This document shows, piece by piece, positions 24,656 to 33,712 of a DNA stretch of 64,000 nt (within the stretch, counting starts at the first letter, position 1; each line of letters opens with the position of its first letter). Source of the DNA: Bacteroidales bacterium (GTDB lineage: Bacteria; Bacteroidota; Bacteroidia; Bacteroidales; Muribaculaceae); assembly GCA_003150235.1 (NCBI GenBank), contig QAMW01000006.1, positions 1 to 64,000 of the forward strand. Direction: 5' to 3'. Both the position numbers and the translations under genes were made by a program. A model generated the notes under the pieces. It did not search any database, had not been told where the DNA came from, and was given only the letters and a program-made list of their open reading frames with translations.

Positions 24656-26758
24656 TTAACGGCGGTTACCTTTCTGACGTTTCTGCTGTTCGCGCAGGGC
24701 TGCCTGCTGCTGACGCTGAGCCTCCTCAAGACGAGCCATGAAGCCCGATTTCTTGCGGGGTTTCTTTGCTGCCTCAGCCATCTTGGCGCGCATCTTTTCC
24801 TCACTTACCACATGACGGAACACGTAGGTCTGGATGATGGTAATCAAGAGAGAAAGGAAGTAGTAGTAGCTAAGACCGGCGGCATAATTGTTGAAGAACA
24901 CAAGGAACATCAACGGCATAAGATACATCATCCATTTCATGCCCGGCATAGCGTTGCTCGATGCCTGACTCGCCATCGTAATCTTGGTATAGATGATGTT
25001 GGTGGCGGTCATCAACAGACAGAAAAGCGATATGTGATTACCGAAATATTCGGTGACAAGCGGTATATTAGCGGTCCACGAGATTATCGCATCGGGAGCC
25101 GAGAGGTCTTTCGCCCAGAGGAACGACTCGCCACGCAACTCTATACATGAGGGGAAGAAGGTGAACATGGCAATCAGCACCGGCATCTGCAGCAACATCG
25201 GCAAGCATCCCGCCATAGGATTGGCACCGGCACGGGAATACAGCTCCATGGTCTTCTGCTGACGGGTCATCGCATTTTCCTGACCGGGATATTTCTCGTT
25301 GATAGCCTGAATCTCGGGATTGAGCAGACGCATCTTCGCCTGCGACATATAGCTCTTATAGGTGAAGGGGAAGATGATAATCTTTATAAATATGGTCAGG
25401 AGCAGAATGATGATACCGTAGTTGGTAAACCACTTGCCGAGTATCTCGAACACCGGAATCACAATCCAGGTGTTAATCCAGCGGAACAATGTCCAACCGA
25501 GCGGGATAAGACGCGTGAGATTGAGGTCGTCGCCCGGCTGAAGGTCGTCGGAGAGATCGGAAAGCAACGGATAGAGATTAGGCACCACGAGAATGTCGAA
25601 TGAAGCCGGATTACTATTTGCAGCTGAATAATCCACAGAAGCGACAGCATCCATCTCTTTCAGATATTCAGGATTGAGCTTGTCGAGTACCTGTGATTTC
25701 AAGTCGGCACGGTTGAAGTGGGTCTTCGCGACAAACGCCATCGAGAAGAACTGATTCTTAAAACCAATCCATTTTATACGCTCATTGACCTCCTCGTCGT
25801 CATTTTTAGCCTCGCTGAGGTTTTCCACACTTCCACCGGCATACTTATAATATATAGCGGAATTACGCTCTTCAAACATGCGACCTTTCTCCTGACGTAT
25901 CATCTTCTGATGCCAGAGGAAATCCATGGTCACTACACTTGAAGGAATCACCGACTCCATACCTTTCTGCACCACGTCGAGTTTTACGACATAGCTGTCG
26001 GGAGCAAGGGTGTAGCGGAGTCCGAACGAAGCGCCTCCACCAAGGTCGAGTGACATCAACACAGTCGAATCACTCTCCTGCACGGGGGTGAAGTAGAAGT
26101 CGCGCGTATCAAACTCGCGGTCTGTGGAATTGAGGATAAATGAATAGTTGTCATTATCCTTGTTGCACACCACGACATTTCCACCCCGGTAAGAATCATA
26201 TTTCTTAAGCTCGGCACGTGCAATCATGCCGCCCTTGGTCGAAAGGTCAACCGCGATAAGGTCGTTTTCAAGCTTCACACTTGTATCGGTACCCTGCAGA
26301 TAACGGGCAAAACCGCGATACTGCGAAAGATCGCGCAGACGCGCCTTTACCGCAGCTGCCGCACGACCCATCACCTGAGGCGAGAGCGGCTGAATGGAAC
26401 TGAGTTCCGGAGTAATCAGATAATTGATATTTATATCAGTGCTGTCAACCTTGACATATCCCTGAATATTCCTGCCATCAGACGACAGCTGCATATCAGG
26501 AGCGGTAAATGTGGCACGACCGGTGGAGTCGGCAACGCCAAATTGCTTGATAGCACCGGCAAGCATATTGTACTCAGCCACTGTCAGGCTGTCAGCAGGC
26601 GATGCAAGCTCATTGTCGGTGACAGCTTTTTCCTGTTCGGTCGTAAGCTGTTCCTGAGGCATCGGGCTGTTAGGGTCGACTTCAGGCTTGTTGAGCCACA
26701 TGAAGCCGAGGATGACTGCTCCCATAAGGAGGAGTCCGAGCATCGTATTTTTATCCAT
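24656..26758 (-). CDS. yidC: Membrane protein insertase YidC
   Basis: A 700-residue inner-membrane insertase that helps the Sec translocon and also inserts small proteins alone. There is an N-terminal hydrophobic anchor (G-L-L-L-M-G-A-V-I-L-G-F), a long periplasmic beta domain, then the conserved Oxa1 core from about residue 430 (F-T-Y-K-S-Y-M-S-Q-A-K-M, later C-L-P-M-L-L-Q-M-P-V). It ends in a very basic Gln/Arg-rich tail that would face the ribosome. Its ATG overlaps the pyrG stop by one base. The pyrG-yidC order is common in Bacteroidales. Confidence 0.95.
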   Translation of the reverse strand: MDKNTMLGLLLMGAVILGFMWLNKPEVDPNSPMPQEQLTTEQEKAVTDNELASPADSLTVAEYNMLAGAIKQFGVADSTGRATFTAPDMQLSSDGRNIQGYVKVDSTDININYLITPELSSIQPLSPQVMGRAAAAVKARLRDLSQYRGFARYLQGTDTSVKLENDLIAVDLSTKGGMIARAELKKYDSYRGGNVVVCNKDNDNYSFILNSTDREFDTRDFYFTPVQESDSTVLMSLDLGGGASFGLRYTLAPDSYVVKLDVVQKGMESVIPSSVVTMDFLWHQKMIRQEKGRMFEERNSAIYYKYAGGSVENLSEAKNDDEEVNERIKWIGFKNQFFSMAFVAKTHFNRADLKSQVLDKLNPEYLKEMDAVASVDYSAANSNPASFDILVVPNLYPLLSDLSDDLQPGDDLNLTRLIPLGWTLFRWINTWIVIPVFEILGKWFTNYGIIILLLTIFIKIIIFPFTYKSYMSQAKMRLLNPEIQAINEKYPGQENAMTRQQKTMELYSRAGANPMAGCLPMLLQMPVLIAMFTFFPSCIELRGESFLWAKDLSAPDAIISWTANIPLVTEYFGNHISLFCLLMTATNIIYTKITMASQASSNAMPGMKWMMYLMPLMFLVFFNNYAAGLSYYYFLSLLITIIQTYVFRHVVSEEKMRAKMAEAAKKPRKKSGFMARLEEAQRQQQAALREQQKRQKGNRR

Positions 26759-28374
26759 TATTTCTGTTTATCGTGTTTGTATGCGATTGCTGCTTTAATA
26801 AAATCAAGGAATATGGGATTGGGTGAAAGTACCGTGGATGAATATTCCGGATGGTACTGTGTCCCGATAAACCAACGGTGACCTGGCAACTCGACAACCT
26901 CGACAAGATGAGTGTCGGGGTTCTCTCCCACACACTTCATGCCCGCTTCCTCGAAGCGTTCGCGGTAGTCGTTGTTAAATTCGAAGCGATGGCGGTGACG
27001 CTCCTTCACCTCGGTAGTGCCGTAAGCCTGTGCCGCGCGTGAGCCGGGAACGAGCACACAGTCGTATGCGCCGAGACGCATCGTGCCACCCTTGGCGGTG
27101 ACCGACTTCTGTTCCTCCATAAGGTCAATCACGTTGTGGGGTGTATTAGGCTCCATCTCGGTAGAGTTTGCCTCGGTAAGTCCGAGCACGTCGCGGGCAA
27201 ACTCAATCACCATGCACTGCATACCGAGGCATATACCGAATGTAGGCACGTCATGTTCACGACACCATTTAAGCGCCACAAACTTGCCGTCGATACCACG
27301 GTGACCGAAGCCGGGGGCGATAATCACCCCGTCCATGCCGGAAAGTTTCTCTTCGACATTTCCGTCATTCAGTTTCTCGGAATGTATATATACAAGATTC
27401 AGTTTATGGTCATTATAGGTAGCCGCCTGGAAAAGGGCCTCATTGATTGACTTATAGGCATCCTGCAGCTCCACATATTTACCCACAAGACCAATAGTCA
27501 CGGTCTCTTCCGCCTTGTTCATACGGTCAAGAAAATGCAGCCACGCCGCCATGTCGGGCTCTCCTTCGACAGGTACGCCCGTCTTGCGCAACACTATCTC
27601 ATCGAGATGCTGCGAGTGCATCTTCAAAGGCACCTCATATATTGACGGGAGATCGGGCGACTGGACCACGGCATCGGGCGACACATTACAGAACTGCGCT
27701 ATCTTGCGGCGCATGTCGGCAGGTATCTCATGCTCGGTGCGCAATACCAGTATGTCGGGCTGGATACCCACTTCCTGCAACTGCTTCACTGAATGTTGCG
27801 TGGGCTTTGTCTTCAGCTCCTTTGCCGCACGGATGTAAGGCACATAGGTAAGATGTATGCAGAGGGCGTTCTGCCCGAGTTCCCAACGGAGCTGACGCAC
27901 AGCCTCCAGATAAGGGAGCGACTCGATATCACCCACCGTGCCGCCGATTTCGGTAATCACGTAGTCAAATTTACCGGTGTTGCCGAGCAGTTTCACGTTA
28001 CGCTTGATTTCATCGGTGACGTGAGGTATAATCTGCACTGTCTTGCCGAGATAGTCGCCGCGTCGCTCCTTGTCAATGACGCTCTGATAGATGCGTCCGG
28101 TAGTGACATTGTTGGCACGTGTGGTAGGCACATTGGTAAAACGCTCGTAATGCCCGAGGTCAAGATCAGCCTCATGTCCGTCGACGGTGACATAGCATTC
28201 GCCATGTTCGTAAGGGTTCAGCGTACCCGGGTCGATGTTGATGTAAGGGTCAAACTTCTGAATGGTAACGCGCAGACCGCGAGCTTTAAGCAAGCAGGCA
28301 AGCGAGGAGGAGATGATTCCTTTTCCTAAGGATGATACCACTCCTCCGGTCACAAATATATATCTTGTTTCCAC
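26758..28374 (-). CDS. pyrG: CTP synthase
   Basis: Converts UTP to CTP with glutamine and ATP. The N-terminal synthase domain opens with R-Y-I-F-V-T-G-G-V-V-S-S-L-G-K-G; the C-terminal glutamine amidotransferase has the nucleophile in F-G-I-C-L-G-M-Q and H-P-E near the end. I chose the GTG at 28374, which gives 538 residues and places the family's conserved opening at residue 4. The longer reading frame from 28446 would begin upstream of the promoter -7 element. It precedes yidC with a one-base overlap. Confidence 0.93.
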   Translation of the reverse strand: METRYIFVTGGVVSSLGKGIISSSLACLLKARGLRVTIQKFDPYINIDPGTLNPYEHGECYVTVDGHEADLDLGHYERFTNVPTTRANNVTTGRIYQSVIDKERRGDYLGKTVQIIPHVTDEIKRNVKLLGNTGKFDYVITEIGGTVGDIESLPYLEAVRQLRWELGQNALCIHLTYVPYIRAAKELKTKPTQHSVKQLQEVGIQPDILVLRTEHEIPADMRRKIAQFCNVSPDAVVQSPDLPSIYEVPLKMHSQHLDEIVLRKTGVPVEGEPDMAAWLHFLDRMNKAEETVTIGLVGKYVELQDAYKSINEALFQAATYNDHKLNLVYIHSEKLNDGNVEEKLSGMDGVIIAPGFGHRGIDGKFVALKWCREHDVPTFGICLGMQCMVIEFARDVLGLTEANSTEMEPNTPHNVIDLMEEQKSVTAKGGTMRLGAYDCVLVPGSRAAQAYGTTEVKERHRHRFEFNNDYRERFEEAGMKCVGENPDTHLVEVVELPGHRWFIGTQYHPEYSSTVLSPNPIFLDFIKAAIAYKHDKQK

Positions 28375-28401
28375 GCCGGTTGGTAGTTTTTTATCAAGCC
28401 G

Positions 28402-28409
28402 CAAAGTTA
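28402..28409 (-). promoter_or_regulatory. -7 element of pyrG
   Basis: TAACTTTG on the minus strand, 28 bases upstream of the GTG start of pyrG, matches TAnnTTTG exactly. Only a weak T-rich -33 region is visible. It supports the GTG start at 28374. Confidence 0.6.
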
Positions 28410-28478
28410 CATATTTTAATCCATAATCTGAAATAAAAAACGCCACTTTGCAAATTCCGACAAGTAAACATCAATCGC

Positions 28479-28587
28479 GCTCCGTGATGATTCCCTGTCG
28501 GGAAACATTTAGATGGAGCCTGCCTCCCGTCGGTATCGCTGCGCTCAACCGACGGCTACATACAGATGATGCCCTTCGGGCAACCCG
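28479..28587. repeat. Dispersed three-hairpin element, copy 2
   Basis: Matches the element at 7748-7852: shared opening GCTCCGTGATGATTCC, shared core CCGTCGGTATCGCT-CGCTCAACCGACGGCTA with one central difference, and a third hairpin GCCC/GGGC. Hairpins are at 28491-28504, 28527-28555 and 28571-28581. It fills the roughly 300-base gap between pyrG and the terminator at 28613; no gene is seen there. Confidence 0.65.
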
Positions 28588-28612
28588 TAATCCTATCGCT
28601 TTCAAGGAGTGA

Positions 28613-28648
28613 GAGGGTGTTGCAAAATCATAGTTCTGCAACACCCTC
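28613..28648 (-). terminator. Terminator of the fimbria-like operon
   Basis: A 12-bp perfect stem (GAGGGTGTTGCA / TGCAACACCCTC) lies 31 bases from the stop of the last gene of the minus-strand lipoprotein operon. The T-tract is weak. Confidence 0.65.
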
Positions 28649-28678
28649 CGATATAATAGCTAATTTCTATCTATGATT

Positions 28679-29713
28679 TTAGTTTACTGCGGGATTGGCA
28701 AACTCAATATCAGGATTATTCATAGCCTCGTCATTGCCCCACTGATTGTCAACGGTGACATTGACAGTGACATTGGTGCCGGCGTCAAGGAGCATATTGC
28801 CGTTGACGTTGTAAACGACATTAACCTTGTCGAAAAGGAGATTTTTCACGGAAACTTCCTTAAATGTCACATCGACATCATTAGATACCGGGGTGAGCGT
28901 AAAGGTTTTCGCTGTAGCCTGCTTCGGCAGATAGATGCTTGCCAATGTATTTGCTCTGTCCTGCCAATCAGTTATTGTAGCGTCAATATTGCCATAATTA
29001 GATGTGCATGGATTATCGCTCCACAAATCTATACCGCTATAATAGCTGCCTACTGAAATTTTGAGAGACGCAAGGTTGGCGGTAGAAAAGTCGGAACCCG
29101 TGACATTAAAATTGACTTTACTTACGGCACGTTTCAGCGTAATAGATTGCGTGGCATTTACATCGGTCTTTTCAAAAACCACTTTCTGTTTCCAACAGTC
29201 GTAGATATCATTGAATACATTTACAATACCTTCGGATGTGTCTTGTCCCATACTGACAACAAATTGGAAATTATCACCGTTTTTATAACCTACAGCCCCT
29301 AAATCGTATGGCACTTGTCCTCTTATGTTACTTGCCTCTCCCGCCTTAACATAATTGCAAAAAGCACAAAGAGCATATTTTCCCGGTTCAACCCCGGTAA
29401 ACCTGATAGGAACACCCACCTCGTAGGGAGCAACCAACGTCTTCATTTTTGCCTTGTTGGTTTGTTGGGCATCTGCTATCGGGGTGCCCTGGTCATCTAC
29501 AGCGACAAGATACAACACACACCTCAGCACCCACCCGTCGGGTACAGCGCGCGACATTGACATATCACTTTCAGGGACAGCCACATTCACACTCACACAA
29601 TCGCCGATGACCGGCTCTTCGGGGATAAGCGACTCCTCGATGTCGGTCGACGAACAAGACGCAGCAAACAACATAGCGGAAGCCGCGAAAAAGCTAAACA
29701 ATTTTGTTTTCAT
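28679..29713 (-). CDS. Fimbria-like lipoprotein (pilin-type)
   Basis: A 344-residue lipoprotein with lipobox A-A-S-C near residue 20. The body is beta-rich: I-P-E-E-P-V at the mature N-terminus, a central S-I-T-L-K-R-A-V-S-K-V-N-F strand typical of Bacteroidales FimA/Mfa-type domains, and a C-terminal V-N-V-T-V-D-N-Q-W. I assign it as a fimbrial or fimbria-associated subunit at family level only. It is the last of three genes after a DUF3575 barrel gene and another lipoprotein gene, the usual layout of such loci. No Mfa1/FimA proteolytic site could be placed confidently. Confidence 0.65.
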   Translation of the reverse strand: MKTKLFSFFAASAMLFAASCSSTDIEESLIPEEPVIGDCVSVNVAVPESDMSMSRAVPDGWVLRCVLYLVAVDDQGTPIADAQQTNKAKMKTLVAPYEVGVPIRFTGVEPGKYALCAFCNYVKAGEASNIRGQVPYDLGAVGYKNGDNFQFVVSMGQDTSEGIVNVFNDIYDCWKQKVVFEKTDVNATQSITLKRAVSKVNFNVTGSDFSTANLASLKISVGSYYSGIDLWSDNPCTSNYGNIDATITDWQDRANTLASIYLPKQATAKTFTLTPVSNDVDVTFKEVSVKNLLFDKVNVVYNVNGNMLLDAGTNVTVNVTVDNQWGNDEAMNNPDIEFANPAVN

Positions 29714-29749
29714 CTTTACTACTTTTATTATTAATTATTTACTTACTTT

Positions 29750-30760
29750 TCACATTGATATATCGGCATCTATATCTATGGTGCCGTCCCACTCAGTGTC
29801 TATGGAAATCGACCCGCCCACCTCATTGGTGAGGAAATCGCCGGTGACTGTGGTCAAACGTCCCTTCTGCAGCGGCACGACAATACCGGACACACGCGAC
29901 ACCGGGACAAGATATTGGTCAAACATAGTAATCGTCAAGCTCACATCGCTGACATTATCACCGGCAAAGAGCCAGTCAAAACCGATAAGCAGCAATCCGT
30001 CGGATGCCAACGAAAAATCAAGGGGCACGTTAAACTCCACCTCGTTGGCGTAGGCGCCGACAGCCCCTGACCACAAATCATAAGACCACGGCATAATCCC
30101 GTAAGTGAAGCGCATAGTGTAGCCCCCTCTTCCGGCACGGGTCTTTGCGCTTCGTGACAAAAACTCATCCACATCTGAGGCGATGATGCGGTATTTTGCC
30201 TGCGGGCGGCTCATCTCCACCGGCACTGTGACCGAAGCATTCCACTGATTACGCCAGGGTCGCAGGTCAAGAGAAGTGACTCCCCGGAAGCATTGCCGCT
30301 CATCGGTGCATCCCACATAGGGTGTCTTGCAGGCAATATCATACAGGTCGGAAGCATCATAGCAGAGCGGATTGTGACCGGTGCCGAGGACAAAATCGCC
30401 CCATACGGCAACATTATATTCAAGCGCATGAAGCTTGACCGAGACAGGCAGCTTCAAGTTGCCGGAGCTGACTGATGCGGGGTCGGTAAATGTCTCTACG
30501 CGCTCCACAACCTTGCCGTCGCGGGTAAACTCAACTATGAAGCGGAGCATGACCTCCTTTGACTCCGAACGCGAATGATGCAAGACCGCAAACGGTTCAA
30601 GCGAAAGGTCGATGTCGAGCTCCATGTCAACAGTGACAAGCGTAGGGTCGATGCCGACAGAGCCGTCGGGATTCACCCCGGGAAACTCCCTGACGCATGA
30701 CGAAAGAGCCATGACAAGAAAAATAATGTATATGCTGACACGACGCGCCAAAGTGTTCAT
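29750..30760 (-). CDS. Fimbria-associated lipoprotein (FimB/Mfa2-like or DUF6562-like)
   Basis: A 336-residue lipoprotein with lipobox L-S-S-C near residue 22, followed by the acidic/proline linker V-R-E-F-P-G-V-N-P-D-G. It consists of two beta-sandwich-like halves, with the strand pair R-P-Q-A-K-Y-R-I-I-A-S-D-V in the middle. The layout resembles anchor/assembly lipoproteins of Bacteroidales fimbriae; the family is uncertain. Its start is 2 bases downstream of the DUF3575 gene stop and 36 bases separate it from the next lipoprotein, so all three are one operon. Confidence 0.6.
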   Translation of the reverse strand: MNTLARRVSIYIIFLVMALSSCVREFPGVNPDGSVGIDPTLVTVDMELDIDLSLEPFAVLHHSRSESKEVMLRFIVEFTRDGKVVERVETFTDPASVSSGNLKLPVSVKLHALEYNVAVWGDFVLGTGHNPLCYDASDLYDIACKTPYVGCTDERQCFRGVTSLDLRPWRNQWNASVTVPVEMSRPQAKYRIIASDVDEFLSRSAKTRAGRGGYTMRFTYGIMPWSYDLWSGAVGAYANEVEFNVPLDFSLASDGLLLIGFDWLFAGDNVSDVSLTITMFDQYLVPVSRVSGIVVPLQKGRLTTVTGDFLTNEVGGSISIDTEWDGTIDIDADISM

Positions 30761-30762
30761 GA

Positions 30763-31395
30763 TTATCTGGATTTAAGGTCTATGACATAACGGAGCGACA
30801 CACCGATGCGGTCGATGCCGAAATAATTGGTGACACTCCTGTCGATCAGGGCACCGTCAGGAATATTGTAATAACGGTTGTAACGCATGTTGACCCATCC
30901 GAGTCCGAGCGTAAACTCCATGCCGAAACGCTCGCAGAGCTGCAAGGCGTAGCCGTAGCTCGCGCCGATGCCTAACAACGGACGTCCTACCCACTGGTAA
31001 CGGTTATCTCCGTTTCTGAGATTGAACCAAGCCACTGAGGCGTGTATGCCTACAAAATGTCCGTAGCCTGCCGCTTTACCGCCAAACCACCTGCGACATT
31101 CGGGCTGCAGAGCAAATGATTTTACCGAGCGGCGCGAACTGATGTTCCACGGACACCATAGTACCGGGACCTGAACCGTAAGGTGACGTGACACCTGCAC
31201 TTCCGGAGCCAGATTGACGTGCATTCCCGCCCAGGGGACCAGATTGGTGGAAATGGAAAAATATCGCGGCGCATCACCGGAGCCGTCAGGCAACGCGACG
31301 GCGCGGTTTACCCCGGCGACAGAAAAAGCGGTCACCGCCATGACGAGCAGCAATATCAGTCGTGTGGCGCGATAATGTGATGAGATTGATTTCAT
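30763..31395 (-). CDS. DUF3575 outer-membrane barrel protein
   Basis: A 210-residue protein with signal peptide and the DUF3575 pattern: S-T-N-L-V-P-W-A early, P-V-L-W-C-P-W, the central F-V-G-I-H-A-S-V-A-W-F-N, and a final R-Y-V-I-D-L. These small barrels are encoded at the head of many Bacteroides fimbria operons. It is the first gene here, with two lipoprotein genes downstream. The role is probably in surface presentation of those lipoproteins (inference). Confidence 0.8.
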   Translation of the reverse strand: MKSISSHYRATRLILLLVMAVTAFSVAGVNRAVALPDGSGDAPRYFSISTNLVPWAGMHVNLAPEVQVSRHLTVQVPVLWCPWNISSRRSVKSFALQPECRRWFGGKAAGYGHFVGIHASVAWFNLRNGDNRYQWVGRPLLGIGASYGYALQLCERFGMEFTLGLGWVNMRYNRYYNIPDGALIDRSVTNYFGIDRIGVSLRYVIDLKSR

Positions 31396-31399
31396 TTCA

Positions 31400-31407
31400 C
31401 AAATGTA
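31400..31407 (-). promoter_or_regulatory. -7 element of the DUF3575 operon
   Basis: TACATTTG on the minus strand matches TAnnTTTG but lies only 5 bases upstream of the ATG at 31395. The transcript would be nearly leaderless if this is used. No -33 box at normal spacing. Confidence 0.3.
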
Positions 31408-31484
31408 GATATAAAAATTTTAGCCTACCATTTCAACTGATAGACAATCAATAGATTTCGCTGTCTATTATCCGGGATATGGCA

Positions 31485-31519
31485 TAAAAAACGGGACAAC
31501 GCAAATGCGCCGTCCCGCT
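31485..31519 (-). terminator. Terminator of the M48 protease gene
   Basis: On the minus strand, GCGGGAC / GTCCCGT with a G-C rich loop is followed by TTTTTT, 20 bases from the protease stop. Confidence 0.85.
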
Positions 31520-31538
31520 AAAATCGTTCAACACGTGA

Positions 31539-32336
31539 TTACTTGGTAGCGGGAGGAGTGATGCCCTCGTCGGTGGCGCGCTTCTCCATGCGCTCGATGC
31601 GCTTGTCAAGATCGGGGTGAGACGAGAAGAGCTGATTAATCTTGCTGTCTTTTTTCGCTCCCGCTTCTTCCTGTATGGATTTCAGCTTCTTGAACGACAA
31701 AGCCATAGCCCAGGGATTTTTACCGTGGCTCTTGAGAAACTCATAACCGTAATCATCGGCTTCCTTTTCCTGCTTCTGCGAGTAAGTGGCACCGGCAAGC
31801 GCCTCGCCGAGGTCACCAAGCTGCGAGTCGGTAAGAGCGGCGGCAGTATTGCCTGTCGAGCCGATACCGTCTTTAAGCGCGGAGGTAAGAAGCGACTGCT
31901 TGAATGCCTTCTTCGAGTCATGGTGTGCTACATGACCGATTTCATGACCTATTACGCCAAGCAGTTCCTCGTCGCTCATGATATCCATCAGCGCGGCAAA
32001 CACGCGTACACTTCCGTCAGCACATGCGAAAGCGTTGACATCAACCACCCAGTAAACCTTGAAATTCAAGGGTATGCCTTCAACGGAAGTAAGCCCTTGG
32101 GTAAGGCTGTCAAGACGCTGTGTATAAGGATGGTCAGGTTCACACACCTTATTATGGGCATCCATCCAGTCGATGTACTCCTTGACATAGGCTGTCATCT
32201 GTGCATCGGTAAGTGTCACAGCCTGCGCCGCCTTAGTGGCCGCACCGACCGCCTTCTTCAAATTGAACTGCGCCATCACCGGCATAGAGCAAGCGATGCA
32301 ACATGCCAGGCTAATAATTTTTACAAGTCTGTTCAT
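31539..32336 (-). CDS. Periplasmic M48-family metalloprotease
   Basis: A 265-residue exported zinc peptidase. The signal peptide ends M-A-Q. The zinc motif is H-E-I-G-H (His131, Glu132, His135), and the third ligand is in E-K-E-A-D. Unlike HtpX it has no membrane helices, so it resembles LoiP/YcaL-type or BepA-like periplasmic members without the TPR part. The family degrades misfolded outer-membrane proteins or acts on lipoproteins; its specific role here is unknown. It is monocistronic, divergent from the small gene at 32469. A long plus-strand ORF over this gene is a shadow. Confidence 0.88.
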   Translation of the reverse strand: MNRLVKIISLACCIACSMPVMAQFNLKKAVGAATKAAQAVTLTDAQMTAYVKEYIDWMDAHNKVCEPDHPYTQRLDSLTQGLTSVEGIPLNFKVYWVVDVNAFACADGSVRVFAALMDIMSDEELLGVIGHEIGHVAHHDSKKAFKQSLLTSALKDGIGSTGNTAAALTDSQLGDLGEALAGATYSQKQEKEADDYGYEFLKSHGKNPWAMALSFKKLKSIQEEAGAKKDSKINQLFSSHPDLDKRIERMEKRATDEGITPPATK

Positions 32337-32468
32337 AATTTTTTTAAGATTGCTTTTTCAAAAATCGATGCAAAGAAAACTAAAATCGCGCTAACTGCAA
32401 AATCCCGCAGGATATTAACAATTTCACCGCGAACAGTGTTATTAGATAAACGACTAACATTTACCGCT

Positions 32469-32792
32469 ATGATGAAAATAAAACTTGGCACGACGCAACT
32501 GCACGTGACCTACACTGACGACGAACTGAAGACAAAAGTGCTCGGTTACATAGACTCCAAAGATGACGGGGTAGGATTCCGCGACATCTGCGACAATATA
32601 CTGACTTTTGCCGAAGATGAAGGCAAACTCTCACAACCTGAAGCAGAGCAATATCAGTGGATGGAGCTTGACCGCGCCGACATATTAAGGATTGACGCCA
32701 TACTTAACGACGCCATAGCCGAGCGCCGGATAATGATCGACTTCAACACGACCCACTATCAAGCAGCCGACACATATTTCATAAAGCGCTGA
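32469..32792 (+). CDS. Small conserved-looking protein of unknown function
   Basis: A 107-residue, mostly helical soluble protein that I do not recognise. The start is ATG at 32469 (or the adjacent ATG at 32472). Much longer versions of this frame run back antisense through the M48 protease and are rejected. The sequence is acidic at first (Y-T-D-D-E-L-K) with A-I-L-N-D-A-I-A-E-R-R near the end, giving a winged-helix-like impression that I cannot confirm. It precedes the SDR gene by 66 bases and may share its transcript. Confidence 0.6.
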   Translation: MMKIKLGTTQLHVTYTDDELKTKVLGYIDSKDDGVGFRDICDNILTFAEDEGKLSQPEAEQYQWMELDRADILRIDAILNDAIAERRIMIDFNTTHYQAADTYFIKR

Positions 32793-32799
32793 CCGGCAA

Positions 32800-32847
32800 T
32801 AAACCCTCAACCATAAACTATAAACCATAAACCCTAAACCGTAAACT
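32800..32847. repeat. Degenerate CATAAAC/CCTAAAC heptamers
   Basis: Between the small gene and the SDR gene there are about six head-to-tail heptamers of the form C(A/C)(T)AAAC, such as CCATAAACTATAAACCATAA. They resemble telomeric repeats by composition only. No coding capacity. Confidence 0.6.
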
Positions 32848-32858
32848 TACAATCATAC

Positions 32859-33653
32859 ATGAACAGAATCGTGATTATGGGTGGAACCTCAGGCATAGGT
32901 CTTCACCTTGCCGAGGCATACGCCTCTATGGGATGGAAGGTCGGTGTCGCCGGCCGTAAAGAAGCACCCATGAAAGAATTGAAAGAGATGTTTCCTCAAC
33001 AGGTAGAATGGCTGAAAATCGACGTGACCAAGAGTGACGCGCCCCAACGGCTGCTGGAACTGATACGTAATCTCGGCGGCATGGATGTATATCTGCACAC
33101 AGCGGGCATAGGTTACGAAAACGACTCGCTTGATGTGGAAAAAGATGTTGCCACGGCTGAGACCAATGTAGTAGGCTATACCCGCATGGTAGACACCGCC
33201 TACCGTTTCTTCCGCAAAATGAGCGAAAAAGGTATCGGAGGGCATATCGCCGTGATATCATCGGTAGCGGGCACAAAAGGCATAGGTAAGCTTGCAAGCT
33301 ATTCGGCATCTAAAAAATATCAGTCGACTTATCTTGAAGCGTTGGAACAGCTCGCCCACACCGAAGGAGTGGACCTCGCCTTTACCGACATCCGTCCCGG
33401 ATGGGTACGTACACCATTACTTGAGGATGACCGGATATATCCCATGACCATGAATGAAGAGGAAGTAGTACCTCTGATTATCAAGGCGATAAAACGCCGC
33501 TCAAGAATTGCGGTCGTTGATTGGCGCTGGGCTGTAGCGGTAGCGTTCTGGCGTCTTATTCCCGGCTTCCTGTGGGTAAGGATACCCCTGACCATATCGC
33601 GCGAGGCGACACCCGAACAGACCGAAATCGACGCGGAACTCGCAAACGAATAA
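32859..33653 (+). CDS. Short-chain dehydrogenase/reductase
   Basis: A 264-residue NAD(P)-dependent oxidoreductase. The cofactor motif is G-G-T-S-G-I-G at the N-terminus and the catalytic pair is in Y-S-A-S-K-K (Tyr148, Lys152), with the preceding serine in V-I-S-S-V-A-G. The C-terminus has a hydrophobic stretch (W-A-V-A-V-A-F-W-R-L-I-P) that may associate with membrane, as in some DltE-like SDRs. Substrate unknown. It is followed by porT after 59 bases. Confidence 0.85.
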   Translation: MNRIVIMGGTSGIGLHLAEAYASMGWKVGVAGRKEAPMKELKEMFPQQVEWLKIDVTKSDAPQRLLELIRNLGGMDVYLHTAGIGYENDSLDVEKDVATAETNVVGYTRMVDTAYRFFRKMSEKGIGGHIAVISSVAGTKGIGKLASYSASKKYQSTYLEALEQLAHTEGVDLAFTDIRPGWVRTPLLEDDRIYPMTMNEEEVVPLIIKAIKRRSRIAVVDWRWAVAVAFWRLIPGFLWVRIPLTISREATPEQTEIDAELANE

Positions 33654-33712
33654 TTTCGCCCCCTAAACCTTTATATATAATAAACGCGGCTTACATTCGT
33701 TATGATTAAGTA

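Noticed and set aside
31617..32468. Long plus-strand extension of the small gene at 32469
   Set aside because: Runs antisense through the M48 protease gene, which has intact H-E-I-G-H; only the downstream 107 codons lie in non-coding DNA and look real.
32800..32847. Telomere-like CCTAAAC heptamers
   Set aside because: Short, degenerate and internal to an operon; composition alone, nothing indicates a chromosome end.
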